This document shows, one piece after another, positions 27,794 through 36,417 of a stretch of 64,000 nucleotides of DNA; position 1 is the stretch's first letter; every line of letters begins with the position of its first letter. Under the pieces are notes generated by a model. That model saw nothing but the letters and a program-made list of their open reading frames with translations. It was not told where the DNA came from and made no database searches. Both the position numbers and the translations under genes were made by a program. The stretch covers positions 1,984,001 through 2,048,000 of the forward strand of contig CAVPTO010000003.1 of NCBI GenBank assembly GCA_963708675.1, written 5' to 3'. The stretch is from DATAXP01 sp963708675 (GTDB lineage: Bacteria > Planctomycetota > Planctomycetia > Pirellulales > PNKZ01).

Positions 27794-28822
27794 TCACACG
27801 TTGAACTTGATGTTCAGGATGTCGCCGTCGCGGACGACGTAATCCTTCGGCTCTTGCCGCGTGAGGTTCTGCGCTTTGAGCTCACGCTCGCTGCCGAGCC
27901 GGATCAGATCGTCGCACCGCATGATCTCGGCGCGAATGAAACCGCGGGCGAGGTCGGTGTGAATGTTCGCCGCTGCCTCGAGCGCGGTGCCGTTCTGGCG
28001 AAGCATCCAAGTGCGAACTTCCTTCTCGCCGGCCGTGAAGTAAAGCATCTGGCCCGAGACGTCGAGAATCGTTCGTATCACTTCGTCCTTGCGCGAACCG
28101 GAAAGACCCATCTCGGCTTCGAAGTCCGCACGATCTTCCGGCGACATCTTCGCCAACTCACGTTCTAAGCCCACGCGCACAGCCAACAACGGCGTGCCGT
28201 CCGGGGCCTTCGTGCCAAAACGACCGGGATCATCGTCGTCGTCAGCCAGGTTGATAAGCACCAGTCTCGACTTCTCCGACATCAGCCGAAAGCTGCGCGT
28301 CGCCTTGATTTGTTCATCAGTCATCGACGCGGCCGCCATCGGCTTACCCGATTCGAGTGCCGCGAGCACCTGCTCTAACGCCGCCAACTCGATGATTTCC
28401 TGATCGCGGTTCGGGCGCGGCTTCTTCGTGCTCTCGCGAAGTCGCTCGACGCGGCCCGACACGATCTCCAAATCGGCCAGGAGCGTGTCTTCCAGAAAAC
28501 TGTTCAGCTCGGTGATCGGGTCCGAGCCGTCAAACGCGGCGACGACGAGAATGACGGACTCCGCCTCGCGAATGAGGCCCAGCCTCGCGGCGCTGCCCTC
28601 GTGCGTGCGGCTTAGGCCTGGAGTGTCGACGAGTTCGAGCGCCGCCATCGTGATTTTTTTGGGACGGTAGACCTCGCACAGTTGCGCGATCCGCTCGTCG
28701 GGCACCGGCGCCATGGCGCTTTGCCCTTGATGTGCGATGGCCGGGTCCGCGGCGACGCCCGTCAGCCACTCGAACAGTGTCGTCTTGCCCGAACCTTGAT
28801 ATCCGACAATTCCAATCTTCAT
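27794..28822 (-). CDS. ychF: YchF-family ATPase (Obg-like)
   Basis: Ribosome-associated P-loop protein that prefers ATP to GTP and affects oxidative-stress tolerance. The 342-residue frame from ATG 28822 is used: MKIGIVGYQGSGKTTLFEWL (G1), LVDTPGLSRTHEG (G3), VLINLAD (G4-like), and a C-terminal TGS-like region (FTAGEKEVRTWMLRQNG, then NIHTDLARGFIRAEIM), as in DUF933 proteins. The open frame extends upstream to 29194 but that extension overlaps the prepilin leader and is rejected. Convergent with the MFS gene. Confidence 0.93.
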   Translation of the reverse strand: MKIGIVGYQGSGKTTLFEWLTGVAADPAIAHQGQSAMAPVPDERIAQLCEVYRPKKITMAALELVDTPGLSRTHEGSAARLGLIREAESVILVVAAFDGSDPITELNSFLEDTLLADLEIVSGRVERLRESTKKPRPNRDQEIIELAALEQVLAALESGKPMAAASMTDEQIKATRSFRLMSEKSRLVLINLADDDDDPGRFGTKAPDGTPLLAVRVGLERELAKMSPEDRADFEAEMGLSGSRKDEVIRTILDVSGQMLYFTAGEKEVRTWMLRQNGTALEAAANIHTDLARGFIRAEIMRCDDLIRLGSERELKAQNLTRQEPKDYVVRDGDILNIKFNV

Positions 28823-29060
28823 AGGCGAACCAATGTAGCGATTTGCGTCGCCGACTGTCAGCCCCCGATACTTCACCATGAAAACCCCGCCACGGCGATC
28901 GAATCGTCGCGCGTGGCGAGAACATCGCCGCGATGTAGGTGACTCACCATCGTTTTCGTCGCAAATCCTCGCGAATGACTCAAGTTGGCCGACGGGCACC
29001 GTGTTTGCATTGACCGCGGCGTTGAGTTGGGGCAAATACCTTTTCAATGGGGGAATGCGA

Positions 29061-29978
29061 ATGAATTGGGGCATCACACGATGCAGGGATACGTACCGTG
29101 GACGACACGATGGTCGACGACGCGGTTTGACGTTGATGGAACTCGTCGTCGTCATGGCAGTCTTGGCCGCGCTGGCGGCAATCTTGGTTCCCATGTTTCC
29201 GAACTTGCTCCGTCGCGCTCACAAGGTGACCGACACCACGCAGACCAGCGAAGTGAACAAGGCGCTGCAGCTCTATCAGGCGTCGTTCGTCAGCTATCCG
29301 TATGACTTCGACATGCTGACCGACGGGTCGGCCTTTCCGGTCTATGCTCCCGGCGCATCAAGCACCGCAGGGGCGTTCGGGGGATTCCCGATCGCGTCGA
29401 CATTAACCGATCCGGAACTTGAGGCCCTGGCAAAGGTTGGGATTTCATCGGTTCAGAAACTCGCCTCGGCAACAACTTCCAGCGATCTGGCCACACTGAT
29501 GAGCAACGGATCGTTTGCGCCGACCATGTATCCGTATTCGGGCACGGTCACCAACAGTCGTGTGACGATTGCCGATGGAGTGGCGTCGAAGTTCGCCTAC
29601 ATCTCTGCGACGCAGTTGGCGACTATTCAGACGACGACCAATTCCGCGTTCCTTCAGACGCAATATGCTGCGGATCCGACCGCAACTTATGTCGTCTTCG
29701 GCGTGGGGGCTCGAACGTCGATGGTAGGTCAAACCATTCAGGACGCGCCGACCTCGGTGCCTCAGGAGGCGGGCTTCACGCCGGCAAACACCTACTGCCG
29801 CGTGGGCGTGATCTTCAAAGTCAGCGGCAATGAAGTCAGCAATGCCGACAACCGTGCTCGATTCGTCGCCGCGGTTGCCCTAGAAGACGACGAACTGGAA
29901 AGCACCGAAAAGGATCTGATCGGCTACTACCAGGTCTCCAGCGGAACGTCGAATCCCGCGACGTCCGGCGGATCGTAA
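29061..29978 (+). CDS. Prepilin-type N-methylation protein 1 (type II secretion/pilin-like)
   Basis: Exported pilin-like protein. The ATG at 29061 (MNWGITRCRD) follows GGGGGA at 29049-29054 with suitable spacing; an ATG at 29055 is too close to it. A 22-residue positively charged leader ends RRRG, then LTLMELVVVMAVLAALAAI, the class III prepilin signature with Glu at +5. The globular part contains TYVVFGVGARTSM and FKVSGNEVSNADNRARFVAAV. It ends near a hairpin element shared with the next gene. The second, related gene sits 343 bp downstream. Role (pilus, secretion pseudopilin or surface protein) is open. Confidence 0.85.
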   Translation: MNWGITRCRDTYRGRHDGRRRGLTLMELVVVMAVLAALAAILVPMFPNLLRRAHKVTDTTQTSEVNKALQLYQASFVSYPYDFDMLTDGSAFPVYAPGASSTAGAFGGFPIASTLTDPELEALAKVGISSVQKLASATTSSDLATLMSNGSFAPTMYPYSGTVTNSRVTIADGVASKFAYISATQLATIQTTTNSAFLQTQYAADPTATYVVFGVGARTSMVGQTIQDAPTSVPQEAGFTPANTYCRVGVIFKVSGNEVSNADNRARFVAAVALEDDELESTEKDLIGYYQVSSGTSNPATSGGS

Positions 29979-30320
29979 TCTGTTTGAACTCACTTGGTGC
30001 CGCCGGGGCTCTCCAGCATGGTCCCGTCTGAAGGGCCCCGCGACGCCATTTGTTTCAACCGCGCGTCATCTTCCACCGGTCACGACGATTCATTCGCCAC
30101 GCGCGGCGATTTTTTCGACGCCTCGTGTTGCCGCGCACTACCCCGGCGGCCTCGCGACTCATTACTTTCATGTAATGGTGCGGCGATTCCCTTCGTGATC
30201 CTCGGGATTTCTTGTCGTCGCCGATCCGTTGGACGTCACGCCAGCCAACCAGGCGCATCATTTGCCTTGGGGCGGCCCTCCATTGAATGGGGCACACATT
30301 CAAGGATCGGGGGAGTCGAA
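29979..30320. other. Intergenic region between the two prepilin genes
   Basis: Holds the hairpin at 29994-30056, then about 260 bp of leader for the second prepilin gene. A small palindrome CATTACtttcatGTAATG lies at 30160-30177 and could be an operator. The RBS GGGGGAG at 30309-30315 immediately precedes the next start. No other gene seen. Confidence 0.5.
29994..30056 (+). terminator. Hairpin after prepilin gene 1
   Basis: TTGGTGCCGC, then a stem around CATGGTCCCGT (GGGCTCTCCAG paired to CTGAAGGGCCC), ending CGCCATTTGTTTC. The same 63-nt block recurs at 31208-31270 after the second prepilin gene. It could be an intrinsic terminator or a conserved 3-prime element. Confidence 0.6.
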
Positions 30321-31187
30321 ATGAATCGACGTCGTTCGGGTTTTTCACTTTTGGAGTTAGTGGTCGTCATTGCCATCCTGGCAGCATTGGCGGGCTTGGT
30401 CATCAACAAGATCGATTGGGTTCGCCGGCAGGCCACCATGGCCATCGGAGCCGACACCTGCGGCGAGGTGGCAAACAATATTCAGCAGTATCTGACGCTC
30501 ACGTCGCAACTTCCCAACGGCATGGACTCGCTGATCAACACCTCGGGTTCACTGTCGGCCCGACTGATCGGTAGCACTGACAACGTTGGCAACCTCGCCG
30601 GGCCGTCCGCTCAATTGACGATCTCAGCGGTGTCGGGCACCGGGACCGATAAGTCACTGAATTCGCTTGTCCGCATGGGAATGAGCTTCGTCAACGACCT
30701 CAACGACTCGGCAACGAACGCGTCGTCGAGCGGCACTAGCGCTCGGGCCATCAGCAACGACTATCCCGCGGGCTCGGCGGGTGGTGCGGTTTCGGCATCG
30801 GCATCTGCCAACCTCGCGGTGGTGAAGACGGGAACCACCATTTGGAACGCGGTTTATCCAACCAACGTTTGGTCCGGCGCGACGTCGACTTCGACGTCGA
30901 TGACGATCGACTCCAACGGCACGCAGGCGACGCTCGTAGCGCTTGGCGTCGGTCCGGGCAACTCGATGAACGGCACGACCATGGTCACGCCGCCGATGTA
31001 TCCGGGGCCCGACTCAAATCTGTTTTACTATCGCTACGTGGGGATCTTCGCCGTCTATTCCGACGGCCGACGCGCTCAGTTGAAAACGGTCGTCGAACCG
31101 TTCGGTCGAACGATTGACGGCGAGATGAGCAACTACAGCACATCGACGCCGAACGAGTTGCCCACCGGCTCGCGAACGCCTGAGTAG
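30321..31187 (+). CDS. Prepilin-type N-methylation protein 2 (type II secretion/pilin-like)
   Basis: The ATG at 30321 has a strong GGGGGAG ribosome site six bases upstream and gives 288 residues. The leader is only seven residues (MNRRRSG) before FSLLELVVVIAILAALAGL, with Glu at +5 and cleavage after Gly7. The body is Ser/Thr-rich (SSGTSARAISNDYPAG) and carries LVALGVGPGNSMNGTTM, matching the LGVG-SM segment of gene 1. A 20-residue C-terminal region is FGRTIDGEMSNYSTSTPNEL. It is a divergent paralogue of the preceding gene and may form heteromeric pilin-like fibres. No secretion ATPase or prepilin peptidase lies in the window. Confidence 0.85.
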   Translation: MNRRRSGFSLLELVVVIAILAALAGLVINKIDWVRRQATMAIGADTCGEVANNIQQYLTLTSQLPNGMDSLINTSGSLSARLIGSTDNVGNLAGPSAQLTISAVSGTGTDKSLNSLVRMGMSFVNDLNDSATNASSSGTSARAISNDYPAGSAGGAVSASASANLAVVKTGTTIWNAVYPTNVWSGATSTSTSMTIDSNGTQATLVALGVGPGNSMNGTTMVTPPMYPGPDSNLFYYRYVGIFAVYSDGRRAQLKTVVEPFGRTIDGEMSNYSTSTPNELPTGSRTPE

Positions 31188-31207
31188 CGAATTTGACGCA
31201 CGGTTGA

Positions 31208-31270
31208 TTGGTGCCGCGTGAGCTCTTCAGCATGGTCCCGTCTGAAGGGCTCCGCGGCGCCATTTTATTT
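31208..31270 (+). terminator. Hairpin terminator after prepilin gene 2
   Basis: Stem GGTGCCGCGTGAGCTCTTCAG paired with CTGAAGGGCTCCGCGGCGCC around loop CATGGTCCCGT, followed by ATTTTATTT, a good rho-independent terminator. Near copy of 29994-30056. Confidence 0.75.
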
Positions 31271-31278
31271 CCTCAAGC

Positions 31279-31450
31279 TCTTCTCTCTTCGGGAGAAGAT
31301 GCCCGAAGGGCGGATGAGGGGGCGCTACACAAGTGAGAGAGCCGCGTTATTCTACGGCGTGCCTGAGTGCCTGATGGCGACGCCCAACATTGCGCAACCC
31401 GCCCTCACCCGGTTCGCGTTCGCGAACCACCCTCTCCCGAAGGAGAGGGG
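31279..31450. repeat. CCCTCTCCC-type inverted repeat element, copy 1
   Basis: Left end TCTCTTCGGGAGAAGATGCC then CGAAGGGCGGATGAGGG; right end CCGCCCTCACCCGGTTCGC then CCCTCTCCCGAAGGAGAGGGG. The two ends are inverted copies of each other. A related element occupies 36220-36350. MITE-like, no coding content. Confidence 0.7.
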
Positions 31451-31891
31451 TTAATGAATGCCGCAGCTGCCGCTATCGCAAGATTCGACTCGACCGAACA
31501 TGTAACGACGTTTCGCCACTTGGCCATACAGCCATCGCCACAGCGGCATGCTGAACGGGATATGGAGCACGGGGGCGGCAAGCCACAGGGTCGGCAGGTG
31601 GCGGGTGCAGTAGCGAAAGGCATCGACACCCCAGTGACGTCCGCCGTTGCGATCAACGAGCAGCATCTGCTGCATCAATGCTTCGTGGTCGAGGTCCGGC
31701 CACCGCAGTCGCACTTCCGGATCGTGCAGCGATAGATAGGCCAATCGCCCGCCGGTGTCGAACCGCGCCAATCGCCGCACCATCGTCGTGCAGAAGCGGC
31801 AGTGGCCATCGTAGATGACGATGTCGGCCTCGGGACGCTCGGTCGGCGTCGGCAAGGTCGAACCTGCGGCAGTGAGTGGAGCGGTGGCCAT
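31451..31891 (-). CDS. DUF393 (DCC family) thiol-disulfide protein
   Basis: Small thioredoxin-like DCC protein of about 146 residues with the family motif YDGHCRFCTTMV (two Cys) near the start, then LAYLSLHDPEVR and WGVDAFRYCTRHLP. The tail is HIPFSMPLWRWLYGQVAKRRYMFGRVESCDSGSCGIH. The ATG at 31891 (MATAPLTAAG) is chosen because the longer frame from 31972 has no supporting signal. Likely a cytosolic or membrane-adjacent redox or disulfide handling protein. Biological substrate unknown. Confidence 0.85.
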   Translation of the reverse strand: MATAPLTAAGSTLPTPTERPEADIVIYDGHCRFCTTMVRRLARFDTGGRLAYLSLHDPEVRLRWPDLDHEALMQQMLLVDRNGGRHWGVDAFRYCTRHLPTLWLAAPVLHIPFSMPLWRWLYGQVAKRRYMFGRVESCDSGSCGIH

Positions 31892-32082
31892 GAAAAAGGG
31901 AACCTCTCGAATCCCAATCTTTCTACGGGAATTATAGCCGCTGGATCGCGTCCAAACGAATGGGACGGGCAAATGAATAGCACGCCCGACCGTGCAACCG
32001 CTAGACTAGTTGTAGAAGGAAAGTGGGAGTTTGACGGTAAATCGAGCGTTGCCCGAACCCCACGGAAAGCGAATCTTTCGCA

Positions 32083-33717
32083 ATGGACGAGCTAAAGCGT
32101 TTCGTGACGCGAGCACAGCGGCGGCTGTTCTGGCAGCGGTTCGTTGAAATGGCGGGATGGGCGTGTGCCGCCGCACTTCTTATCTCTCTGCTTCTCGTCG
32201 GCATCGACAAGTTTCGCCCGCTCGGCGTCGAGCCTTGGGCGTGGCCTGCCGCAGCGGCGGCGCTCGGTCTGACTGCGGCTGCGATTCGCGCAAGGCTGCA
32301 AACACGCGATGAGTTAGCGGCCGCGATCGAAGTCGATCGTCGCTTTGGGTTGAAAGAGCGCGTGTCGAGCAGCATCGCCATGGCCGGCACCGATTCGCCT
32401 GCATCGCAGGCGGTGATTGACGATGCACGCGACCGTGTTCGACGATTGAACGTTGCCTCGCAGTTCCGCGTCGTGCCGACACGTGCAACGTGGCTACCGC
32501 TGATGTGCTCCGGTGCCGCGGTCGCGCTGCTGACGTTGTGGCAACCACCCGGCGTGGACAATCCCGTTGTCGCCAGCGCCGAGACCCAAGCCCTGAAAAA
32601 GCAAGTGAAGCAATCGACCGAGACGCTGCACAAGCGTATGGTCGAACGCAAAGAAGAGGCGAAAGAGAAGGGGCTCGCGGCGGCTGAAGAGTTGTTCGAC
32701 AAGCTCGAAGCCGGAACTAAGCGACTCACGGAATCGGACGCCGCCGACCGCAAACAGGCTCTCACCAGCCTGAACGACCTTGCCCGCGAGCTTCAGCAAC
32801 GTCGCCAAAGTCTCGGTGGAGGCGAGCAACTGCGCCAGCAACTCGACCAAATGAAACGCCTTGCTCCTGGCCCCGCCGATAAGCTCGGCCAAGCCGTCGG
32901 CAACGGCGACATGAAGGCCGCGATCGACGAAATGCAGAAACTCCGCGAAGCTATCGATCGCGGCCAACTCGACGAGAAGGCCAAGGAACAACTCGCCAAG
33001 CAGTTGGCCGAGATGCAACAGAAGGTCCGCGACGCGATCGACAAGCAGCGAAAGGCTGAGGACGACTTGAAGCAGCAACTCGCCGAAGCGAAGCAGCAAG
33101 GCGACTCGCAACGCGCGGGCGAAATTGAGCAAAAGCTATCCGAGCTCTCTAAACAAGCGTCGCAGCGCGAAGGTCTGGAGAAACTTGCCAACGATCTCGG
33201 TCAAGCGGCGAAGTCGATGAACGACGGCGACAAGGAGAAACTCGAAACTTCGCTCGACGGATTGTCGGCCGACCTCGACAACTTGCAGGATCAGTTGGCC
33301 GAGAGCTCGATGTTGGACGATGCGATGGACGAAATCGCGCAGGCGAAAGAACGCATGAAATGTGGTCAATGCCAAGGACAGGGTTGCAAAGAGTGCCAAG
33401 GCCGCGGCGGCGACAATGAAGCGCAAGGCGGTAAGGAACCCGGAACCGGTCGTGGACGCCGCTTCGGAGACGACACCGACGTTGCCGACAACGGCTACGA
33501 CACGCGCGTGCGGCAGAAGGTTGGCAAAGGCTCAGGTCGCGTCGTCGACCTGGTCGAGGGGCCCAACGTCAAAGGCAAGGTCGAGCAAGAGATTCGCACG
33601 CAATGGGAGGCAGCCGGCAGCCAGGGCGAAGATCCACTGGCCGAGCAATCGCTGCCACGGGCGCTTCGCGAACATGCGAAGACGTATTTCGATACGCTGC
33701 GCGAAGGGCCGAAGTAG
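32083..33717 (+). CDS. Membrane-anchored coiled-coil protein with DnaJ-like Cys repeats
   Basis: A 544-residue protein whose name is unknown. Two hydrophobic segments lie at about 23-40 and 53-70, with a third at about 137-154. A long alpha-helical Lys/Glu/Gln-rich coiled coil (KQVKQSTETLHKRM to about residue 430) follows. At about 427-440 is a cysteine stretch CGQCQGQGCKECQGRG, resembling a DnaJ-type CxxCxGxG zinc finger unit. The tail reads GKGSGRVVDLVEGPNVKGK. The next gene on this strand is 780 bp away, so no operon is obvious. DUF4175-like or MoxR-associated roles are possible but unproven. Confidence 0.6.
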   Translation: MDELKRFVTRAQRRLFWQRFVEMAGWACAAALLISLLLVGIDKFRPLGVEPWAWPAAAAALGLTAAAIRARLQTRDELAAAIEVDRRFGLKERVSSSIAMAGTDSPASQAVIDDARDRVRRLNVASQFRVVPTRATWLPLMCSGAAVALLTLWQPPGVDNPVVASAETQALKKQVKQSTETLHKRMVERKEEAKEKGLAAAEELFDKLEAGTKRLTESDAADRKQALTSLNDLARELQQRRQSLGGGEQLRQQLDQMKRLAPGPADKLGQAVGNGDMKAAIDEMQKLREAIDRGQLDEKAKEQLAKQLAEMQQKVRDAIDKQRKAEDDLKQQLAEAKQQGDSQRAGEIEQKLSELSKQASQREGLEKLANDLGQAAKSMNDGDKEKLETSLDGLSADLDNLQDQLAESSMLDDAMDEIAQAKERMKCGQCQGQGCKECQGRGGDNEAQGGKEPGTGRGRRFGDDTDVADNGYDTRVRQKVGKGSGRVVDLVEGPNVKGKVEQEIRTQWEAAGSQGEDPLAEQSLPRALREHAKTYFDTLREGPK

Positions 33718-33824
33718 ATAGCCCGGGCGTATCGGCCAGAATGGTTGTGCGTCGTGAGAGGTTACGCGTGAAACCGCAAGCCGCGATGGCCACCGGCACA
33801 TTGCGCTCTCGCAAATTAACGCGG

Positions 33825-34067
33825 CTAGTGTCCACCCTTCACGCGCTGTGGCAGCGTGAAGCTGTAGATGACGGTGATCGCGCCGGCCGAGATCAAGCTC
33901 CAGGGCGCCCATTCCGGTGGCACCACCTCGCGCGGACGCGCGGCCTTGGTGAAGATGCCCGCGTTGGCGGTTTCCTTGCTGTTCATGACGGCTTTTTCGA
34001 CCACGAGGCACTCAAGCCCCAAGATGCAACACGAGATGCCCAAAGCGATGAACAGACTGCGCCACAT
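33825..34067 (-). CDS. Small two-helix membrane protein, planctomycete-type, unknown function
   Basis: The ATG at 34067 (MWRSLFIALGISC) with AGGAGAAG nine bases upstream gives 80 residues. One membrane helix is at 4-25 (LFIALGISCCILGLECLVV) and a second at about 55-71 (WSLISAGAITVIYSFTL). Between them is KTANAG-like polar sequence and REVVPPEWAPW. No enzymatic motif. The protein fills the otherwise empty gap between two plus-strand genes and is convergent with the coiled-coil gene. Confidence 0.6.
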   Translation of the reverse strand: MWRSLFIALGISCCILGLECLVVEKAVMNSKETANAGIFTKAARPREVVPPEWAPWSLISAGAITVIYSFTLPQRVKGGH

Positions 34068-34500
34068 AATCGAGGCTTCTCCTGAGTACACATGCACAGG
34101 TCGCCGCTTGATATGTGATCGTGAAGTGACGCATCGCGACTGCAGACAACGTCGCAACTTTCCGAATCGTCAAAGCCGTGGCAGTTCTCCGGTGGGTGCA
34201 CCAAGTCCTACCGATCCCCCCAGCCGCACCAGTCGCATAGCTCATTCGCGACGTCTGACCGAAAAAACTTGGATTTTTCGTCGTCTAGAACGCGTCTTAT
34301 AGGAAGCGTATCGAGCAAAGCGCCCAGGCGGGGCAAGAGCAGTTGCTCCTACGAATCGGGCGTCGCGAGAGATGTGAAACTTTGTGGGCTTCGTAAGCCG
34401 AAACGAATGAGAAGTGATTGCCCAGCGAGGTTGTTCGGTCCGGTTGTGAGACCTATAATACCGCGGGGCTGAGAGAAGCAGGGCAGCGGAGTTTGCGCGC
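34068..34500. other. Intergenic region and leader of the PAS-GAF-REC gene
   Basis: 433 bp between divergent genes. It contains the sigma-70-like promoter at 34431-34459, and a small hairpin CGAAAAA/TTTTTCG near 34259-34280. No RNA gene or extra ORF was convincing. Confidence 0.5.
34431..34459 (+). promoter_or_regulatory. Sigma-70-like promoter (TTGTTC-N17-TATAAT)
   Basis: A TTGTTC -35 and a perfect TATAAT -10 with the ideal 17-bp spacer lie 41 bp before the TTG start of the PAS-GAF-REC gene. Best promoter seen in the window. Confidence 0.7.
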
Positions 34501-36219
34501 TTGGCGGCCAAACCCAAACTGTTGCTAGTAGCGGATATCGAAGACGCTGAAGGTACAGAGCTTCAACGCCTGGCCGAAGCGTATGAGATTGTCCGCGCAC
34601 CGGACGCTATGCGTGCGCTTGGACGTCTCGCCCGCGAAGAGTTCGCTGGCGTGTTCATCGCCGGCGGTCATCGCAAAGAAGCGCTCGCCGTAGGCGGGCT
34701 GATGCAAAACGACCGCATCCTCCAAGGAATGCCTGACGGCGTTGTCCTGCTTGATAGCGACAACACGATCCTGTGGGGCAACGGCCGACTGCGTGAGTGG
34801 TGTTGTCGCGACACTGTCATCGGCAGCAACTTCTACGCGGTGCTCGGCAGCCCCGAAATCCTGGGCCCCGACTTCTGTCCGTTCCACACGGCGCTAGCAA
34901 CCGGCAATCCGAGCAGCTCGACGCTTCGCTCGTCCGACAACCGGTACTATCGTGTCCACGCGGCCCCGGTCATCGAAACCGACGAGCCGCCCAAGAACCT
35001 CATCGTCACTATTCGCGACGTCACGAGTGAAGTGCTGCAACAGCAGAAGCTCGCTGCGATCCATCAGGCCGGCGTCGAGTTGGCTGACCTCACGCCCGAC
35101 GAGTTGTCGCGCATGAGCGTCGAGCAGCGAAAAGAATTGCTCAAGGCCAACATCCTGCACTACACGCAGGATCTGCTGAATTTCAACGTCGTTGAGATTC
35201 GGTTGCTCGATTCGCGCACCGGGCGGCTCGAGCCACTGCTGTACGAAGGCATCGTGCCGGCCGCCGCCGAGCGCGTGCTCTATCCGCAGCCGCAAGGCAA
35301 CGGCGTCACCGGGTTCGTTGCCTTCACCGGCAAAAGCTACCTGTGCGAAGACACGTCGGAAGACCCGCTGTATCTCGAAGGCGCCGCCGGCGCGAAGAGC
35401 TCGCTCACCGTTCCGCTCGTGTTGCACGACCAGGTGATTGGCACGTTCAACGTCGAGAGCCCCGAGCCGCGAGCGTTCACCGAGAACGACCTGCAGTTCC
35501 TCGAAATTTTTAGCCGCGACGTTGCCGCGTCGATCAACACGCTCGAACTGCTGGTGGCCGAGAAGGCAAGCACTGCGGCCGAAAGCGTCGAGGCCATCCA
35601 TAGCGCCGTGGCGCTACCAATCGACGAGATTCTCAACGACGCCGTCAACATCATGGAGCGGTACATCGGCCACGAGCCCGGTGTCATCGACCGCCTGCAG
35701 CGCGTCCTCCGCAATGCCCGCGACATCAAGCAGGTGATTCAGAAGGTCGGCCAGCAAATGGCCCCGACACAGGCGATGCCGCAGGTTTCGGCCACCGCGA
35801 AAGACCACCAAGATCTCCGGGATTTGAAGGTGCTCGTAGTCGATGCCGACGAGTCGGTGCGCACGGCATCGCACGCCTTGCTCGACCGTTACGGCTGCAT
35901 CGTCGAAACTGCCCACGACGGCGCCGAGGCGATCTTCATGGTCCGCAACCTCAGCGACGACGACAGCTACGACGTCATCATCAACGACATTCGCCTGCCC
36001 GACATGACCGGCTTCGAGCTTCTCCTCAAGCTCAACCAACTGCTCGACTACGTGCCGATCGTGTTCATGACCGGCTTCGGCTACGACCCGGGCCATTCGA
36101 TTCCCAACGCCAAGCGTGCGGGCTTCGCACCGGTGCTGCTGTACAAGCCGTTCAGCCTCGACCAGTTGCTGAACGCCGTCGAGCAGGTGATGCACCAGGC
36201 TCGGCCGGTGAAATCGTAA
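34501..36219 (+). CDS. PAS-GAF-REC signalling protein (no kinase catalytic domain)
   Basis: Cytosolic sensor and response-regulator hybrid of 572 residues. A degenerate N-terminal REC-like stretch spans about 6-60 (LLLVADIEDAEG; phosphorylation site not seen), then PAS at about 70-180 (MPDGVVLLDSDNTILWGN), GAF at about 200-350 (FNVVEIRLLDSRTGRLEP, GVTGFVAFTGKSYLCED), a helical linker with no H-box or HATPase, and a C-terminal REC at about 441-565 with acidic pair D448/D450 and phospho-acceptor D496 (INDIRLPDMTGFELL) and a Lys near 551 (LYKPFS). The start is a TTG at 34501 with a GGAG site. It probably receives a phosphate from an unlinked kinase and has an output through another protein. Confidence 0.85.
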   Translation: MAAKPKLLLVADIEDAEGTELQRLAEAYEIVRAPDAMRALGRLAREEFAGVFIAGGHRKEALAVGGLMQNDRILQGMPDGVVLLDSDNTILWGNGRLREWCCRDTVIGSNFYAVLGSPEILGPDFCPFHTALATGNPSSSTLRSSDNRYYRVHAAPVIETDEPPKNLIVTIRDVTSEVLQQQKLAAIHQAGVELADLTPDELSRMSVEQRKELLKANILHYTQDLLNFNVVEIRLLDSRTGRLEPLLYEGIVPAAAERVLYPQPQGNGVTGFVAFTGKSYLCEDTSEDPLYLEGAAGAKSSLTVPLVLHDQVIGTFNVESPEPRAFTENDLQFLEIFSRDVAASINTLELLVAEKASTAAESVEAIHSAVALPIDEILNDAVNIMERYIGHEPGVIDRLQRVLRNARDIKQVIQKVGQQMAPTQAMPQVSATAKDHQDLRDLKVLVVDADESVRTASHALLDRYGCIVETAHDGAEAIFMVRNLSDDDSYDVIINDIRLPDMTGFELLLKLNQLLDYVPIVFMTGFGYDPGHSIPNAKRAGFAPVLLYKPFSLDQLLNAVEQVMHQARPVKS

Positions 36220-36350
36220 CCCTTCTCCCTCTGGGAGAAGGTGCCGCGAAGCGGCGGATGAGGGCGGGCTGAAGTGGACGACGCCTTCGACTTCAACCCG
36301 CCCTCACCCGGCGGCCGCGCCGCCGCCCTCTCTCCCAAAGGGAGAGGGGT
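36220..36350. repeat. CCCTCTCCC-type inverted repeat element, copy 2
   Basis: Starts CCCTTCTCCCTCTGGGAGAA directly after the PAS-GAF-REC stop and ends CTCTCTCCCAAAGGGAGAGG. An inner pair GGGCGGGCTGAAGT / ACTTCAACCCGCCC (36264-36303) nests inside. Related to 31279-31450. Could double as a terminator for the upstream gene. Confidence 0.75.
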
Positions 36351-36417
36351 TTCTAATAGCCGGCGATTTCGACGTACAATCGTCTCGACAACGATTTGAC
36401 ACCTTAGCACGACCACA

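Noticed and set aside
28823..29194. N-terminal extension of YchF upstream of 28822
   Set aside because: The family begins at MKIGIVGYQG; the extension overlaps the prepilin leader and shows no domain.
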